Part shown: positions 1-8,016 of the stretch, in pieces
Numbering within the stretch: position 1 is the first letter of the stretch
Layout of the letters: each line of letters starts with the position of its first letter
Origin: JBEVNR01 sp040507985
GTDB taxonomy: Bacteria > Pseudomonadota > Alphaproteobacteria > Rickettsiales > UBA6187
DNA length: 64,000 nucleotides
Assembly (NCBI GenBank): GCA_040507985.1
Contig: JBEVNR010000001.1
Span: forward strand, 24,343 to 88,342
Direction: 5' to 3'
The notes under the pieces: generated by a model
What the model saw: only the letters and a program-made list of their open reading frames with translations
Told to the model about the DNA's origin: nothing
The model's database searches: none
Program-made: the position numbers and the translations under genes

Positions 1-74
1 GCAATCAATGCCTTGGGCACGTGAAAGTCGTAAGAAGACAAGAGGTCGTCCGGAGCGGCGGCGGTGCGCGTCAT
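1..74 (-). CDS. queA: Probable QueA N-terminus (partial)
   Basis: Only the first 24 codons lie in the window; the gene runs off the left edge. The ATG is at 72-74. The visible protein ends YDFHVPKALIA, which resembles the opening strand of S-adenosylmethionine:tRNA ribosyltransferase-isomerase (E. coli QueA starts with FSFELPESLIA after a few residues). QueA makes epoxyqueuosine at the wobble position of certain tRNAs. The match is short, so the call is tentative. The 235 bases between this start and the next gene hold no other coding signal that I can see. Confidence 0.5.
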   Translation of the reverse strand, partial: MTRTAAAPDDLLSSYDFHVPKALI

Positions 75-309
75 AGGCTTTTAGGGTAACAAAGAGGGGG
101 AAGAGCGGCGTCACGTGCTATCTTTGGGAAAGGCGTGATATGTTTTTTACAATAGCTCAGTATTCCTTCAAAAGGATATCACATTTTTTGCTAAAAAAAT
201 CCCTAAAAATCATCTCGCTTCAATAAAGCGCATACAGCCTAAGTGACCGTTGAATTTTAAGGGTAGCTTAATCTTGGAATATCGATGGCGTATGGAAGCC
301 ATCAGGCGC

Positions 310-1053
310 TTAAGCGGAACAAAATTCGTGACGTTCTTTTTTTCGAGAAATTATTAATATGACAATAAATAATGCGGCCGTAACGGCGGAAGCCTGCATC
401 GTGCCTAAATCCAATCCTCCCTTGTCATGCGATTTTGTTAATAAATCGCCGAAGGTGGCTCCGAACGGGCGCGTAAAAATAAAAGCGACCCAGAACAAAA
501 AAACGTGGTTTATGCGAGTGGCATAATGAAGGAACAACACGGCGAGAATGACGCCGGACGTAATAAGCGCCCCTTGCATATAGCTTAACGCAAGGTTGTC
601 CGTCAGGTAATCGCCGAATGCCGTACCCAGGCTGTTTGAAAACAGAACCGCAACCCAAAACATGATTTCAGGTCTGCGACGATCGATCGGATACACTTGC
701 AGCGTTTTTTCCTTGCAACGCCAGATAGCCAAAGTGATAAGCAAGCCTGAGGTTAAGACAAGCGAACCATAAAAGTAGCCCAACCCTAACGTCCTGTCCG
801 TCATGTCCGAAATTTCGGTGCCGACCGTGGTGGTGCCGATAATGGCCGCCCAGAAGAGCGGAGCATGAAATTTTTCGGCCCGCACTTGAAAAAACAGCAA
901 TGCCAGCAAAATGGCGCCGGTAAGGAGAAGGCTTACCGCATACCCCATATTCAGCGTCATGGACAACATGTCCCCGGTAGTTTCGCCCAACGTGGTGGCA
1001 AGAATTTTCAACGCCCAGAAATAAACGGTGATTTGGGCAATTTTATTTTTCAT
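310..1053 (-). CDS. COG4705-type membrane protein with four internal repeats
   Basis: A 247-residue integral membrane protein of the poorly characterised COG4705 type; the molecular function is unknown. It consists of four copies of a unit of about 60 residues. Each unit has hydrophobic helices and a conserved turn: LGETTGDMLS, VGTEISDMTD, LGTAFGDYLTD and FGATFGDLLTK. The acidic residue of the G-x-x-x-(G/S)-D core is kept in all four and would sit in or near the membrane. I chose the ATG at 1053 rather than an upstream in-frame start because AGGAG lies about 7 bases before it. It is monocistronic, with queA downstream and repeat elements upstream. The protein ends in a short basic tail. Confidence 0.7.
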   Translation of the reverse strand: MKNKIAQITVYFWALKILATTLGETTGDMLSMTLNMGYAVSLLLTGAILLALLFFQVRAEKFHAPLFWAAIIGTTTVGTEISDMTDRTLGLGYFYGSLVLTSGLLITLAIWRCKEKTLQVYPIDRRRPEIMFWVAVLFSNSLGTAFGDYLTDNLALSYMQGALITSGVILAVLFLHYATRINHVFLFWVAFIFTRPFGATFGDLLTKSHDKGGLDLGTMQASAVTAALFIVILIISRKKERHEFCSA

Positions 1054-1155
1054 GGCAATCTCCTTTTTGGGCAATGCAATGTATATACTATGCACGAAAA
1101 CTTAAGAGAAACTGAGCGCTCGATTTTTTTTAGGGGTTGCCATGGAAGAATATAT

Positions 1156-1301
1156 TAGACCTCTTGCAAAACCCGCTACGGCGAGATGGATACGTGTCAT
1201 CGCCCGCCCGCAGAACCGCAGCGTACTTAGGTACGTGAGGATTCGAGGACGGACGATGGCGCGCAGACGTCCGCCGTAGGTAGGGTTTTGCAAGAGGTCT
1301 A
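1156..1301. repeat. Inverted-repeat element, family B, copy 1
   Basis: A 146-base element. The left end reads TAGACCTCTTGCAAAACCC and the right end is its inverted copy, GGGTTTTGCAAGAGGTCTA; the match continues inwards through GCTACGGCG / CGCCGTAG. The centre holds a palindrome around GCAGCGTACT and GGTACGTGAG, followed by GATTCGAGGACGGA. No open frame encodes a transposase, so it looks like a miniature non-autonomous element (MITE). Ends of this kind are typical of IS5-family elements; that link is inference. Confidence 0.85.
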
Positions 1302-1571
1302 TTTATTTGAAGCCAACGGAAATCAGTATGCGCTTGAATGGAGCATATTCGTCGTCATGTGCTTTTGGAATTGCTTCCGGGAGGTAAGAAATTCGCGTCA
1401 GGAAGCGATTCCATACCCTATTTGTTGGGTCTTAGAGAGAGGAATGCGGAACGGCCTGAGGTCAAAAATCGGAAGAGCTAACGACCGAAGACAACCTTCC
1501 GCCTTAAGGGCAAGCCAATAGTTTTTCGTTAACGTAGTAAAAATTCAGAGAGGATTCTTCATCGATAGATC

Positions 1572-1720
1572 AGACTTCTTGCATAAATCGAGCTACCGGC
1601 GAAGTGAATATGAGGGGAGCGTTCGCCCACAGAAGCGCAGCGTACTAAGCGTACGTGAACAGTCTATGGCGAATGGTTATGCATAGAGGTCCGCCGTAGA
1701 TAGCGTTATCCGAAAGGTCC
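1572..1720. repeat. Inverted-repeat element, family B, diverged copy
   Basis: A decayed relative of the element at 1156. The left end is AGACTTCTTGCATAAATCG and the right end is CGTTATCCGAAAGGTCC. The central GCGCAGCGTACT and CGTACGTGAAC palindrome and the inner CCGCCGTAG block are kept, but the terminal repeats now match poorly. It is likely older and no longer mobile. Confidence 0.7.
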
Positions 1721-1884
1721 ATTGTATCGAAATTGTTGCAGGTATCCGTATAAAGAGAATCTACCGGAAATTCTGATGGGAAAGGCGTTTTTATCGTATG
1801 TTTTAAAGCCTTAATTTGTAAAATTATACAACATGCCGAGCGTTGAAGCGCCGCCAAAACGTGATTGATTTTTCTGTTAAGCGC

Positions 1885-1926
1885 AATAAATGCCGCAATT
1901 TTTATACAGAGATTGCGGCATTTATT
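1885..1926 (-). terminator. Terminator of rpsU
   Basis: A perfect 15-base stem (AATAAATGCCGCAAT pairing with ATTGCGGCATTTATT) around a 12-base loop, 18 bases past the rpsU stop codon. The A/T-rich flank gives a U-rich tail in either direction. Confidence 0.8.
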
Positions 1927-1943
1927 TTTATGTTTATGAACAA

Positions 1944-2144
1944 TTAATCGTATTGTTCGCGCTTACGGTTTAGCTTAACCAGACGCCGCTTCGACTCGGC
2001 TTGATCCTGTTTTTTTTGCTCGCTTGCGGAGATATGGCACCGAATGCGCTTTATGTCGCGAAAGAAACCTTCGCGCTGTAATTTTTTCTTCCAAGCGCGC
2101 AACGCTTGGTCAACGTTATTATCTCGTACCACTACGTAAGACAA
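1944..2144 (-). CDS. rpsU: 30S ribosomal protein S21
   Basis: Small-subunit ribosomal protein S21. The core VVRDNNVDQALRAWKKKLQR is diagnostic, and the C-terminal half is the usual run of Arg/Lys-rich helix ending KLNRKREQYD. With the start used here the protein has 66 residues and begins (M)SYVVVRDNN, the normal S21 register. The start is TTG at 2142-2144, with GGGGG about 8 bases upstream. An in-frame ATG at 2172-2174 would add ten residues but has no ribosome site and no family support. It is divergent from thiC and ends at a strong hairpin. Confidence 0.93.
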   Translation of the reverse strand: MSYVVVRDNNVDQALRAWKKKLQREGFFRDIKRIRCHISASEQKKQDQAESKRRLVKLNRKREQYD

Positions 2145-2299
2145 CTCACTTACCCCCTTTTCGCCAAAGATCATAGTTATAACCAGTGAGAGTTTCTTAC
2201 CTTACCGTATTTTTAATGATGGCGCCAGAGTTATTTGGCGTTATTTTGCCGAAAATACGTGAAATACGTCGTTCGCACTTCTTAACGCCGGCGTCGTCC

Positions 2300-2328
2300 T
2301 TGACAAACGCTCCGGCAAAAGGCATATC
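2300..2328 (+). promoter_or_regulatory. Candidate thiC promoter
   Basis: TTGACA at 2300-2305 and CATATC at 2323-2328, 17 bases apart, about 50 bases before the thiC start. The -35 box is consensus but the -10 box is weak; TATCTT at 2325 is an alternative. I see no TPP-riboswitch core (such as CTGAGA) between here and the start codon, although thiC is often controlled that way. Confidence 0.45.
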
Positions 2329-2376
2329 TTAAACTAAGCGCAATGTCATCGTTCTTTAAAGATTTTTCGGAACATC

Positions 2377-4230
2377 ATGTCTTTCATTCCCACGTCCGTT
2401 TCCGACGTTTCCGCCGCCGTGACGACCGGTCCCTTCCCTAATAGCTCAAAACATTACGTCAAGGGCGATCTGTTTCCGAACGTCGACGTGGCCATGCGCA
2501 AAATATGGCTCTCGGACAAAGACCCGGGGGGCGATAGTTTTGTGGTCTACGACACGTCCGGCCCTTACACCGAAAGCGACGCATCCTTAGACGTGCGCAA
2601 AGGGATTTCTAAAATACGTCAATCTTGGATTGAGGCGCGCGGCGACGTCGAGCGCTATGACGGACGGAAGGTAAAGCCTGAAGACAATGGCGGTTCGCTG
2701 GCGGCCATGTCTACCGATAAAATTTCCGTCGAGCGTTTTCGTTACTCCAACGAAAAACCGCTGCGCGCCAAAAATGGCGGTAACGTGACGCAAATGCATT
2801 ATGCCAAAAAAGGCGTGGTTACGGCGGAAATGGAATACGTCGCCATTCGCGAAAATCTTGGGCGCAAGCATGCCATCGAAAACGCGCGAGGCGGCGAGTC
2901 GTTCGGCGCCGCCATTCCGAATTTCATTACCCCCGAATTCGTGCGCGACGAAATTGCGAGGGGGCGCGCGATTATTCCTGTTAACGTTAACCATCCCGAA
3001 GCCGAGCCGATGATTATCGGACGCAATTTTTTGGTAAAAATCAATACGAATATCGGCAATTCCGCCGTCGCCTCGTCGATTGAAGAAGAGGTGGAAAAAA
3101 TGGTGTGGTCGTGCCGCTGGGGGGGCGACACGCTGATGGACCTTTCCACCGGTCGCAACATTCACGATACGCGCGAATGGATTATTCGCAACTCTCCCGT
3201 TCCGGTCGGCACCGTGCCTGTCTATCAAGCGCTCGAAAAAGTGGGCGGCGTCGCGGAAAGCCTTACTTGGGAAATATTTCGCGACACCCTCATCGAGCAA
3301 GCGGAACAAGGCGTCGATTACTTCACCATTCATGCCGGCGTGTTGTTGCGTTACGTTCACCTTACCGAAAAACGGGTGACGGGCATCGTCTCGCGCGGCG
3401 GCTCCATTATGGCGAAATGGTGCCTGGCGCATCACCGGGAAAATTTCCTCTACACGCATTTTGAAGAAATTTGCGAGATTATGAAGGCGTATGACGTGTC
3501 GTTTTCGCTGGGCGACGGGCTGCGTCCCGGCAGCATCGCCGACGCCAACGACGCCGCACAATTTGCGGAATTAGAGACGCTGGGCGAACTGACGGAAGTG
3601 GCGTGGAGGCATGACGTCCAGACCATGATCGAAGGTCCGGGGCACGTTCCCATGCATATGATCAAAGAAAATATGGACAAGCAACTGGAGGTGTGCAAGG
3701 AAGCCCCCTTCTACACGCTTGGCCCGCTCACGCAAGACATTGCGCCCGGTTACGACCACATCACCTCGGCCATCGGCGCCGCGATGATAGGCTGGTACGG
3801 CACCGCGATGCTATGTTACGTTACGCCCAAGGAGCATTTGGGACTACCCAATAAGCACGACGTGCGCGAGGGCGTCATCGCCTATAAAATTGCCGCCCAC
3901 GCCGCCGACCTGGCCAAAGGCCACCCCGGCGCCTATCTACGCGACGACGCCCTAAGCAAGGCGCGTTTTGAGTTTCGCTGGGAAGACCAATTCAATCTAT
4001 CGCTCGACCCTTATCGCGCTAAGGAGTTTCACGACGAAACCCTTCCGGCCGACTCCGCTAAAACGGCGCATTTCTGCGCGATGTGCGGCCCGAAATTCTG
4101 CTCCATGAAAATCACGCACGAAGTGCGCGACTACGCGAAGCAAAAACGGGAGCAAGAGGACGGAATGAAGAAAATGTCGGAGAAATTCCGCGAGACGGGA
4201 GAAATATATCTGGAGAAGGAAAATACGTAG
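2377..4230 (+). CDS. thiC: Phosphomethylpyrimidine synthase ThiC
   Basis: A radical-SAM-type enzyme that converts aminoimidazole ribotide to hydroxymethylpyrimidine phosphate, the pyrimidine half of thiamine. The 617 residues are normal for the family. The C-terminal Fe-S motif CX2CX4C is present at Cys567, Cys570 and Cys575 (CAMCGPKFC). The central barrel carries family signatures such as SLGDGLRPGS and IEGPGHVPMH, and the N-terminus has the usual domain with GDLFPNVDVAMRKI. It is transcribed alone; no other thi gene is adjacent. It appears intact, so the organism probably makes the thiamine pyrimidine itself. Confidence 0.97.
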   Translation: MSFIPTSVSDVSAAVTTGPFPNSSKHYVKGDLFPNVDVAMRKIWLSDKDPGGDSFVVYDTSGPYTESDASLDVRKGISKIRQSWIEARGDVERYDGRKVKPEDNGGSLAAMSTDKISVERFRYSNEKPLRAKNGGNVTQMHYAKKGVVTAEMEYVAIRENLGRKHAIENARGGESFGAAIPNFITPEFVRDEIARGRAIIPVNVNHPEAEPMIIGRNFLVKINTNIGNSAVASSIEEEVEKMVWSCRWGGDTLMDLSTGRNIHDTREWIIRNSPVPVGTVPVYQALEKVGGVAESLTWEIFRDTLIEQAEQGVDYFTIHAGVLLRYVHLTEKRVTGIVSRGGSIMAKWCLAHHRENFLYTHFEEICEIMKAYDVSFSLGDGLRPGSIADANDAAQFAELETLGELTEVAWRHDVQTMIEGPGHVPMHMIKENMDKQLEVCKEAPFYTLGPLTQDIAPGYDHITSAIGAAMIGWYGTAMLCYVTPKEHLGLPNKHDVREGVIAYKIAAHAADLAKGHPGAYLRDDALSKARFEFRWEDQFNLSLDPYRAKEFHDETLPADSAKTAHFCAMCGPKFCSMKITHEVRDYAKQKREQEDGMKKMSEKFRETGEIYLEKENT

Positions 4231-4247
4231 CAACCGTGAGCGCTACA

Positions 4248-4305
4248 TAGGACTTACGTGAAACGATAGTTTTCGAGGAATTTTTAGGATCCGCACGCCC
4301 TTAAG
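4248..4305. repeat. Half element, family A
   Basis: Begins TAGGACTTACGTGAAACG and continues through GAGGAATTTTTAGGATCC. This matches, in inverted orientation, the right half of the complete elements at 19237 and 59633. The other half is missing, so it is a truncated copy downstream of thiC. Confidence 0.65.
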
Positions 4306-4370
4306 TAACGGAAGGGTGCTGTATGTATAGTGTTCCCACCTAATACGTTACACTATTTTTTATGTTTGTC

Positions 4371-4438
4371 ATTCCCGCTTTCGGGGGAATGAAGAAGAAA
4401 AAATAATTAATTTATTAATTTTAATTCATGTTTTCACC
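4371..4438. repeat. Composite repeat, family C, copy 1
   Basis: A short hairpin (ATTCCCGCTTTCGGGGGAAT, 4371-4390) followed about 30 bases later by TTAATTCATGTTTTCACC (4421-4438). The same two-part arrangement recurs at 15492-15556, and the second part alone recurs inverted at 44509-44526. Function unknown. Apart from this and the half element, the 310 bases between thiC and serA hold nothing I recognise. Confidence 0.6.
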
Positions 4439-4540
4439 TTGGCGGGGCAGGCATGCTGCGAAAAAAAACTTGTGGAGCGACGAGAAAGCTTCTATATATT
4501 CTTTTTTCCAAAAAAGACATAATGCGAGACGCATAAACCT

Positions 4541-6115
4541 ATGGCAAAGGTATTGATTTCCGACAAAATGAGTCCGCGCGCGCGCGATATTTTCCTTGCC
4601 GAAGGCGTGGACGTAGACGTAAAGACCGGCTTGAGCGAAGACGAATTGTGCAAGATTATCGGCGAATATGACGGCTTGGCAATTCGTTCCTCAACCAAAG
4701 TCACCGGGAAAATTCTCGACGCCGCCGTTAATTTAAAGGTGATCGGACGCGCCGGCATCGGCGTCGACAACGTCGACGTTCCCGCCGCGACCAATAAGGG
4801 CGTGATCGTCATGAACACCCCGTTCGGCAATTCCGTCACCACCGCCGAACATGCCATCGCGCTGATGATGTCCCTTGCGCGCTCCATTCCCGTGGCCAGC
4901 GCCTCGACCCACGCCGGAAAATGGGAGAAAAATCGCTTCATCGGGGTGGAAGTCGCCCATAAGACGCTTGGGTTGATCGGTTGCGGCAATATCGGCTCTA
5001 AAGTCGCCAAGCGCGCGCAAGGGCTGGAGATGGAAGTGATCGTGTACGATCCATATTTAAGCGCCGAACACGCCGCCGAGCTGCATATTGAAAAAGTGTC
5101 GCTGGACGATTTGTTGGCGAAGGCCGACTTCATTTCGCTCCATACGCCGCTGACCGCCGAAACGCGCAATATTCTGGGCGAAAAAAATCTGGCGAAAACC
5201 AAAAAAGGCGTGCGCATCGTTAACTGCGCGCGCGGCGGACTGGTCGACGAGGCGGCGCTGCGCAAAGCCATCGACGAAGGACGCGTGGCCGGCGCGGCGC
5301 TCGACGTGTTCAGCGAAGAGCCGGCGACCGACAACGTGTTGTTCGGATGCGAAGACGTGATTTGCACTCCCCATCTCGGCGCCTCCACCGCCGAAGCGCA
5401 AGAAAACGTCGCGTTGCAGGTGGCGGAACAAATTTCCGCCTATCTGAACCACGGGACCATTAACAATGCGGTGAACATTCCGTCGCTTTCCGCCGAAGAC
5501 GCCGCGAAACTCAAGCCCTACCTCACGCTTGGCGAACAGCTTGGCGCAATGCTCGGCCAAATTGCCGACGGCGCGCCCGAAGCCATCACCATCGAATATG
5601 ACGGCGAAGTGTGCGACGCGAACACCAAGCCGGTGACGGCCACCATCGTGCGCGGCGTGCTGTCGCGTTCGTGCGAAGACGTGAATATCGTGAATGCCCT
5701 TTCTATGGCGCAACAACGCAACGTGAGCGTAAGCGACGTCAGCCATCGCCGCCGCCGCAACTACCGTTCCGTAATTTCCGTGACGATAAAGGCCGACGGC
5801 AAGGAGTACGGGGTTGCCGGCACCTTGTTCCGCAGCAGTCCTCGCATTTTGGAATTAAACGGCACAAGGCTGGAGGCCGCACCCGGCAAACACATGCTCT
5901 ACGTGAACAATAAAGACAAACCGGGATTTATCGGCCGTCTCGGCACGTTGCTCGGCGAAGCGCAGGTGAACATCGCCAACTTCCATTTGGGGCGCGGGGA
6001 ACGTGCGGGGAACGCCATTGCCCTAGTTGAGTCCGACGTGGCGCTTACCGAAGCGACCGCAAACGCCGTCGCCGCCTTGCCGGACGTCATCACCGCGAAA
6101 TGCATTAACTTATAG
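4541..6115 (+). CDS. serA: D-3-phosphoglycerate dehydrogenase
   Basis: Catalyses the first step of serine synthesis, 3-phosphoglycerate to 3-phosphohydroxypyruvate with NAD. The 524 residues match the long form. In order: an N-terminal substrate domain, a Rossmann NAD domain with GLIGCGNIGSKVAKRA near residue 150, the signature NCARGGLVDE with its catalytic Arg, the catalytic His in TPHLGAST near 280, an allosteric substrate-binding (ASB) domain near 320-440, and a C-terminal ACT domain beginning MLYVNNKDKPGFIG, likely the serine sensor. The next gene starts 9 bases after the stop, so the two may be co-transcribed. Confidence 0.97.
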   Translation: MAKVLISDKMSPRARDIFLAEGVDVDVKTGLSEDELCKIIGEYDGLAIRSSTKVTGKILDAAVNLKVIGRAGIGVDNVDVPAATNKGVIVMNTPFGNSVTTAEHAIALMMSLARSIPVASASTHAGKWEKNRFIGVEVAHKTLGLIGCGNIGSKVAKRAQGLEMEVIVYDPYLSAEHAAELHIEKVSLDDLLAKADFISLHTPLTAETRNILGEKNLAKTKKGVRIVNCARGGLVDEAALRKAIDEGRVAGAALDVFSEEPATDNVLFGCEDVICTPHLGASTAEAQENVALQVAEQISAYLNHGTINNAVNIPSLSAEDAAKLKPYLTLGEQLGAMLGQIADGAPEAITIEYDGEVCDANTKPVTATIVRGVLSRSCEDVNIVNALSMAQQRNVSVSDVSHRRRRNYRSVISVTIKADGKEYGVAGTLFRSSPRILELNGTRLEAAPGKHMLYVNNKDKPGFIGRLGTLLGEAQVNIANFHLGRGERAGNAIALVESDVALTEATANAVAALPDVITAKCINL

Positions 6116-6124
6116 GCGCACGGC

Positions 6125-6451
6125 ATGACCATAGCAACGCGGATATATACGCGCCTTTGCGGAAAGAAAAAAGGTTCCGACGCCTTAGGCAACGTCTATT
6201 TTGAGAACGGAAAAAAACGTTGGGTGTTGTATGCAAAGGGCAACGACGCCTCTTCCGTCTGTCCGACGTGGTTTGGCTGGCTGCACCATACGACGGACGA
6301 CGTCGCGCCGCAACCATACGCATGGCAATGCGAGCATGAACCGAACCATACCGGCACGCAATATGCCTACCGTCCGCCCGGGCGCCGCGAGGCCCCGTCC
6401 GAACGACCCGCCCCCATAAAATATGGACCGTGGACCCCGCCCTCCGCGTAA
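6125..6451 (+). CDS. NDUFA12-family complex I subunit
   Basis: A 108-residue homologue of mitochondrial NDUFA12, an accessory subunit of NADH:ubiquinone oxidoreductase found in alphaproteobacteria and mitochondria. Family features are TRIYTRLCG at the start, then GNVYFENGKKRWVLY, and the invariant block around WFGWLHHTTDD. The tail is proline-rich (YRPPGRREAPSERPAP), as in other bacterial members. It is followed 38 bases later by mlaD, a pairing common in alphaproteobacteria, which supports both calls. The subunit lies on the cytoplasmic face of complex I and is thought to aid assembly. Confidence 0.9.
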   Translation: MTIATRIYTRLCGKKKGSDALGNVYFENGKKRWVLYAKGNDASSVCPTWFGWLHHTTDDVAPQPYAWQCEHEPNHTGTQYAYRPPGRREAPSERPAPIKYGPWTPPSA

Positions 6452-6489
6452 ATTTCGCATCGCCTTAGGTAGGCCAAAGGATTGCCGAT

Positions 6490-7029
6490 ATGAAGCACGT
6501 TTTTGAAACGATTACCGGTTTCGTCGTCTTGGCAGCCGCCGCCGTTTTCATATGGGTATCCTATGATCGTGGCCATATTGCCTCCTTTAAGGAAGATGGC
6601 TACGTCGTTTCCGCCGATTTCGGCGAAATAGGATCGCTCGCTTCCGGCGCCGACGTGCGCGTGGGCGGAGTAAAGATCGGAACGGTCGCGCACGTGTCGC
6701 TCGAGCCTCGCACCTATCGTCCGAAGGTGGACATGCGCATCCATAACGACGTGGCGTTGCCGGACGACACCTCCGCCGCCATCGTCAGCGACGGGCTGCT
6801 CGGCGGAAAATACGTCGCGCTCTCTCCGGGGGCCTCCGAATCCATGCTAAAATCCGGCGCTTCCCTCGAATTCACGCAAGACGCGGTCAGCCTCGAAGCC
6901 TTAATCGGAAAATTTGCCTTCGGCGGCATCGGCGGTGACAAGGAAAAAGACCTCGACGAACCTTCCGCCGGCGACCCTTTTGCCGAAGGAAGCGCTGCGC
7001 CTTCTTCCGAAACGCCGCAAGAGCCATAA
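6490..7029 (+). CDS. mlaD: MlaD-like phospholipid-transport substrate-binding protein
   Basis: The periplasmic, membrane-anchored lipid-binding subunit of the Mla ABC transporter, which helps keep the outer membrane asymmetric. It has 179 residues. One N-terminal membrane helix (ITGFVVLAAAAVFIWVS, residues 11-27) is followed by a single MCE domain at about 38-115 with the typical LASGADVRVGGVKIGTV, then a SDGLLGGKYVALSPG block. The Asp/Glu/Pro-rich tail looks disordered. The MlaE and MlaF partners are not in the window. The 281 bases after it, up to the Nudix gene, are A/T-rich and show no gene. Confidence 0.9.
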   Translation: MKHVFETITGFVVLAAAAVFIWVSYDRGHIASFKEDGYVVSADFGEIGSLASGADVRVGGVKIGTVAHVSLEPRTYRPKVDMRIHNDVALPDDTSAAIVSDGLLGGKYVALSPGASESMLKSGASLEFTQDAVSLEALIGKFAFGGIGGDKEKDLDEPSAGDPFAEGSAAPSSETPQEP

Positions 7030-7310
7030 GCGTTTCGGATAACCCCTCCGTTTTAAAAAACGTAAAAATCGTCGCTTTCACAAAACGTCAATCTATAGTT
7101 TGCCGCCCTTTCTTTCGCCCATCCATGCGCCGTCACGTTCGATACCCCGCATGATTCGCCCTCGCAATACGAAAGGCATTCATATAAATCTCTTGCACAA
7201 GAAATCTATCGTATGTAACGCCATCTGATAACAATACCTGTATTTTTACTAAAAACCGCTTTATTATGACATGGCGTTCCTCTTAAATAGACTACGGAAA
7301 AGGCAGAATC

Positions 7311-7748
7311 TTGACGAAAAACATATATTTTCATTTCGGCGTATACGGCGCGTGTTTCGACGAAAGCGGAACGCACGTTCTGGCGATCGTCAAGCGGCGC
7401 GGCGCCTATGCGGGACGGTACGATCTACCGGGCGGCACCGTCGACGTGCCGGAGACTCTCGAAGACACGCTTCGCCGCGAAATAAAGGAGGAAACGGGCT
7501 GCGTCGTCGAGAGCGCAATGCAGCGCGAAACTCTCGCCACTCTTTTTGAGTATGCGGACGAAAACGGACGTCGCGCCACATTATATCACGTATGGCTATT
7601 ATATGACGCAACCGTGACGGGCGTTCCTTCCGACGCGGGCGACGGACTCGACAGCGACGGCGCGCTATGGCTTTCATTAGCAAAAATTAACGAAAGCAAC
7701 GTTTCGCCGGCGCTCCTGCACGTCGCTCGGCGATTTCCATCCACATAA
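7311..7748 (+). CDS. Nudix hydrolase
   Basis: A 145-residue single-domain Nudix protein, a class that hydrolyses a nucleoside diphosphate linked to another group; the substrate cannot be read from sequence. The Nudix box GX5EX7REXXEEXG is complete: it starts GGTVDVPETLED near residue 41 and ends RREIKEETG near 63, with the catalytic Glu pair present. The start is TTG at 7311, the only one in register before the conserved FHFGVYGACF strand; a purine-rich AAAGGCAG lies just upstream. It is monocistronic, with a repeat element 8 bases past the stop. Confidence 0.85.
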   Translation: MTKNIYFHFGVYGACFDESGTHVLAIVKRRGAYAGRYDLPGGTVDVPETLEDTLRREIKEETGCVVESAMQRETLATLFEYADENGRRATLYHVWLLYDATVTGVPSDAGDGLDSDGALWLSLAKINESNVSPALLHVARRFPST

Positions 7749-7756
7749 AGCTTTAG

Positions 7757-7899
7757 TAGGACTGACGCAGTGCGTAGATTTTTGAGCGATTTATAGGTCA
7801 AAAACGGATAAAAAGCGCAGCGTACTCAACGTACGTGAGTATTTTTAGACGATTTTTACCGCAGAAAGCGCCAAAAAAATGCGTGCTGCGTCAGTCCTA
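7757..7899. repeat. Inverted-repeat element, family A, copy 1
   Basis: A 143-base element between the Nudix gene and purL. The ends are TAGGACTGACGCAG and its inverted copy CTGCGTCAGTCCTA. The core has GCGCAGCGTACTCAACGTACGTGAG. It is nearly identical to the element at 63831, including the flank TAGATTTTTGAGCGATTTA, so the two spread or were homogenised recently. It has no coding capacity. Confidence 0.88.
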
Positions 7900-8016
7900 T
7901 TTAGGTCAGGCGAATTTCCGTTCCGATAGCGCACCCGATTTTTCGCCGGAAATTTTTATTTTTCCTGTTACTATGCGAAACGAAACCATGTTAACGCGCA
8001 TTACACGCTATATTTT

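Larger units (their letters stand above)
1054..1943. other. Repeat-rich intergenic region
   Basis: About 890 bases without a credible gene. It holds two inverted-repeat elements (1156-1301 and 1572-1720) and the rpsU terminator (1885-1926). Short open frames here run through the repeats and resemble nothing known. The 270 bases between the two elements show no structure that I can recognise. Confidence 0.7.

Noticed and set aside
1288..1521. 77-codon open frame next to the first family-B element
   Set aside because: It begins inside the repeat's right end and resembles nothing known.
2587..3561. A 324-codon open frame antisense to thiC
   Set aside because: It is a shadow of the GC-rich thiC codons: compositionally biased, with no family likeness, and on the opposite strand of a clear gene. 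Similar antisense frames in serA, htpG, pnp and topA were dropped for the same reason.
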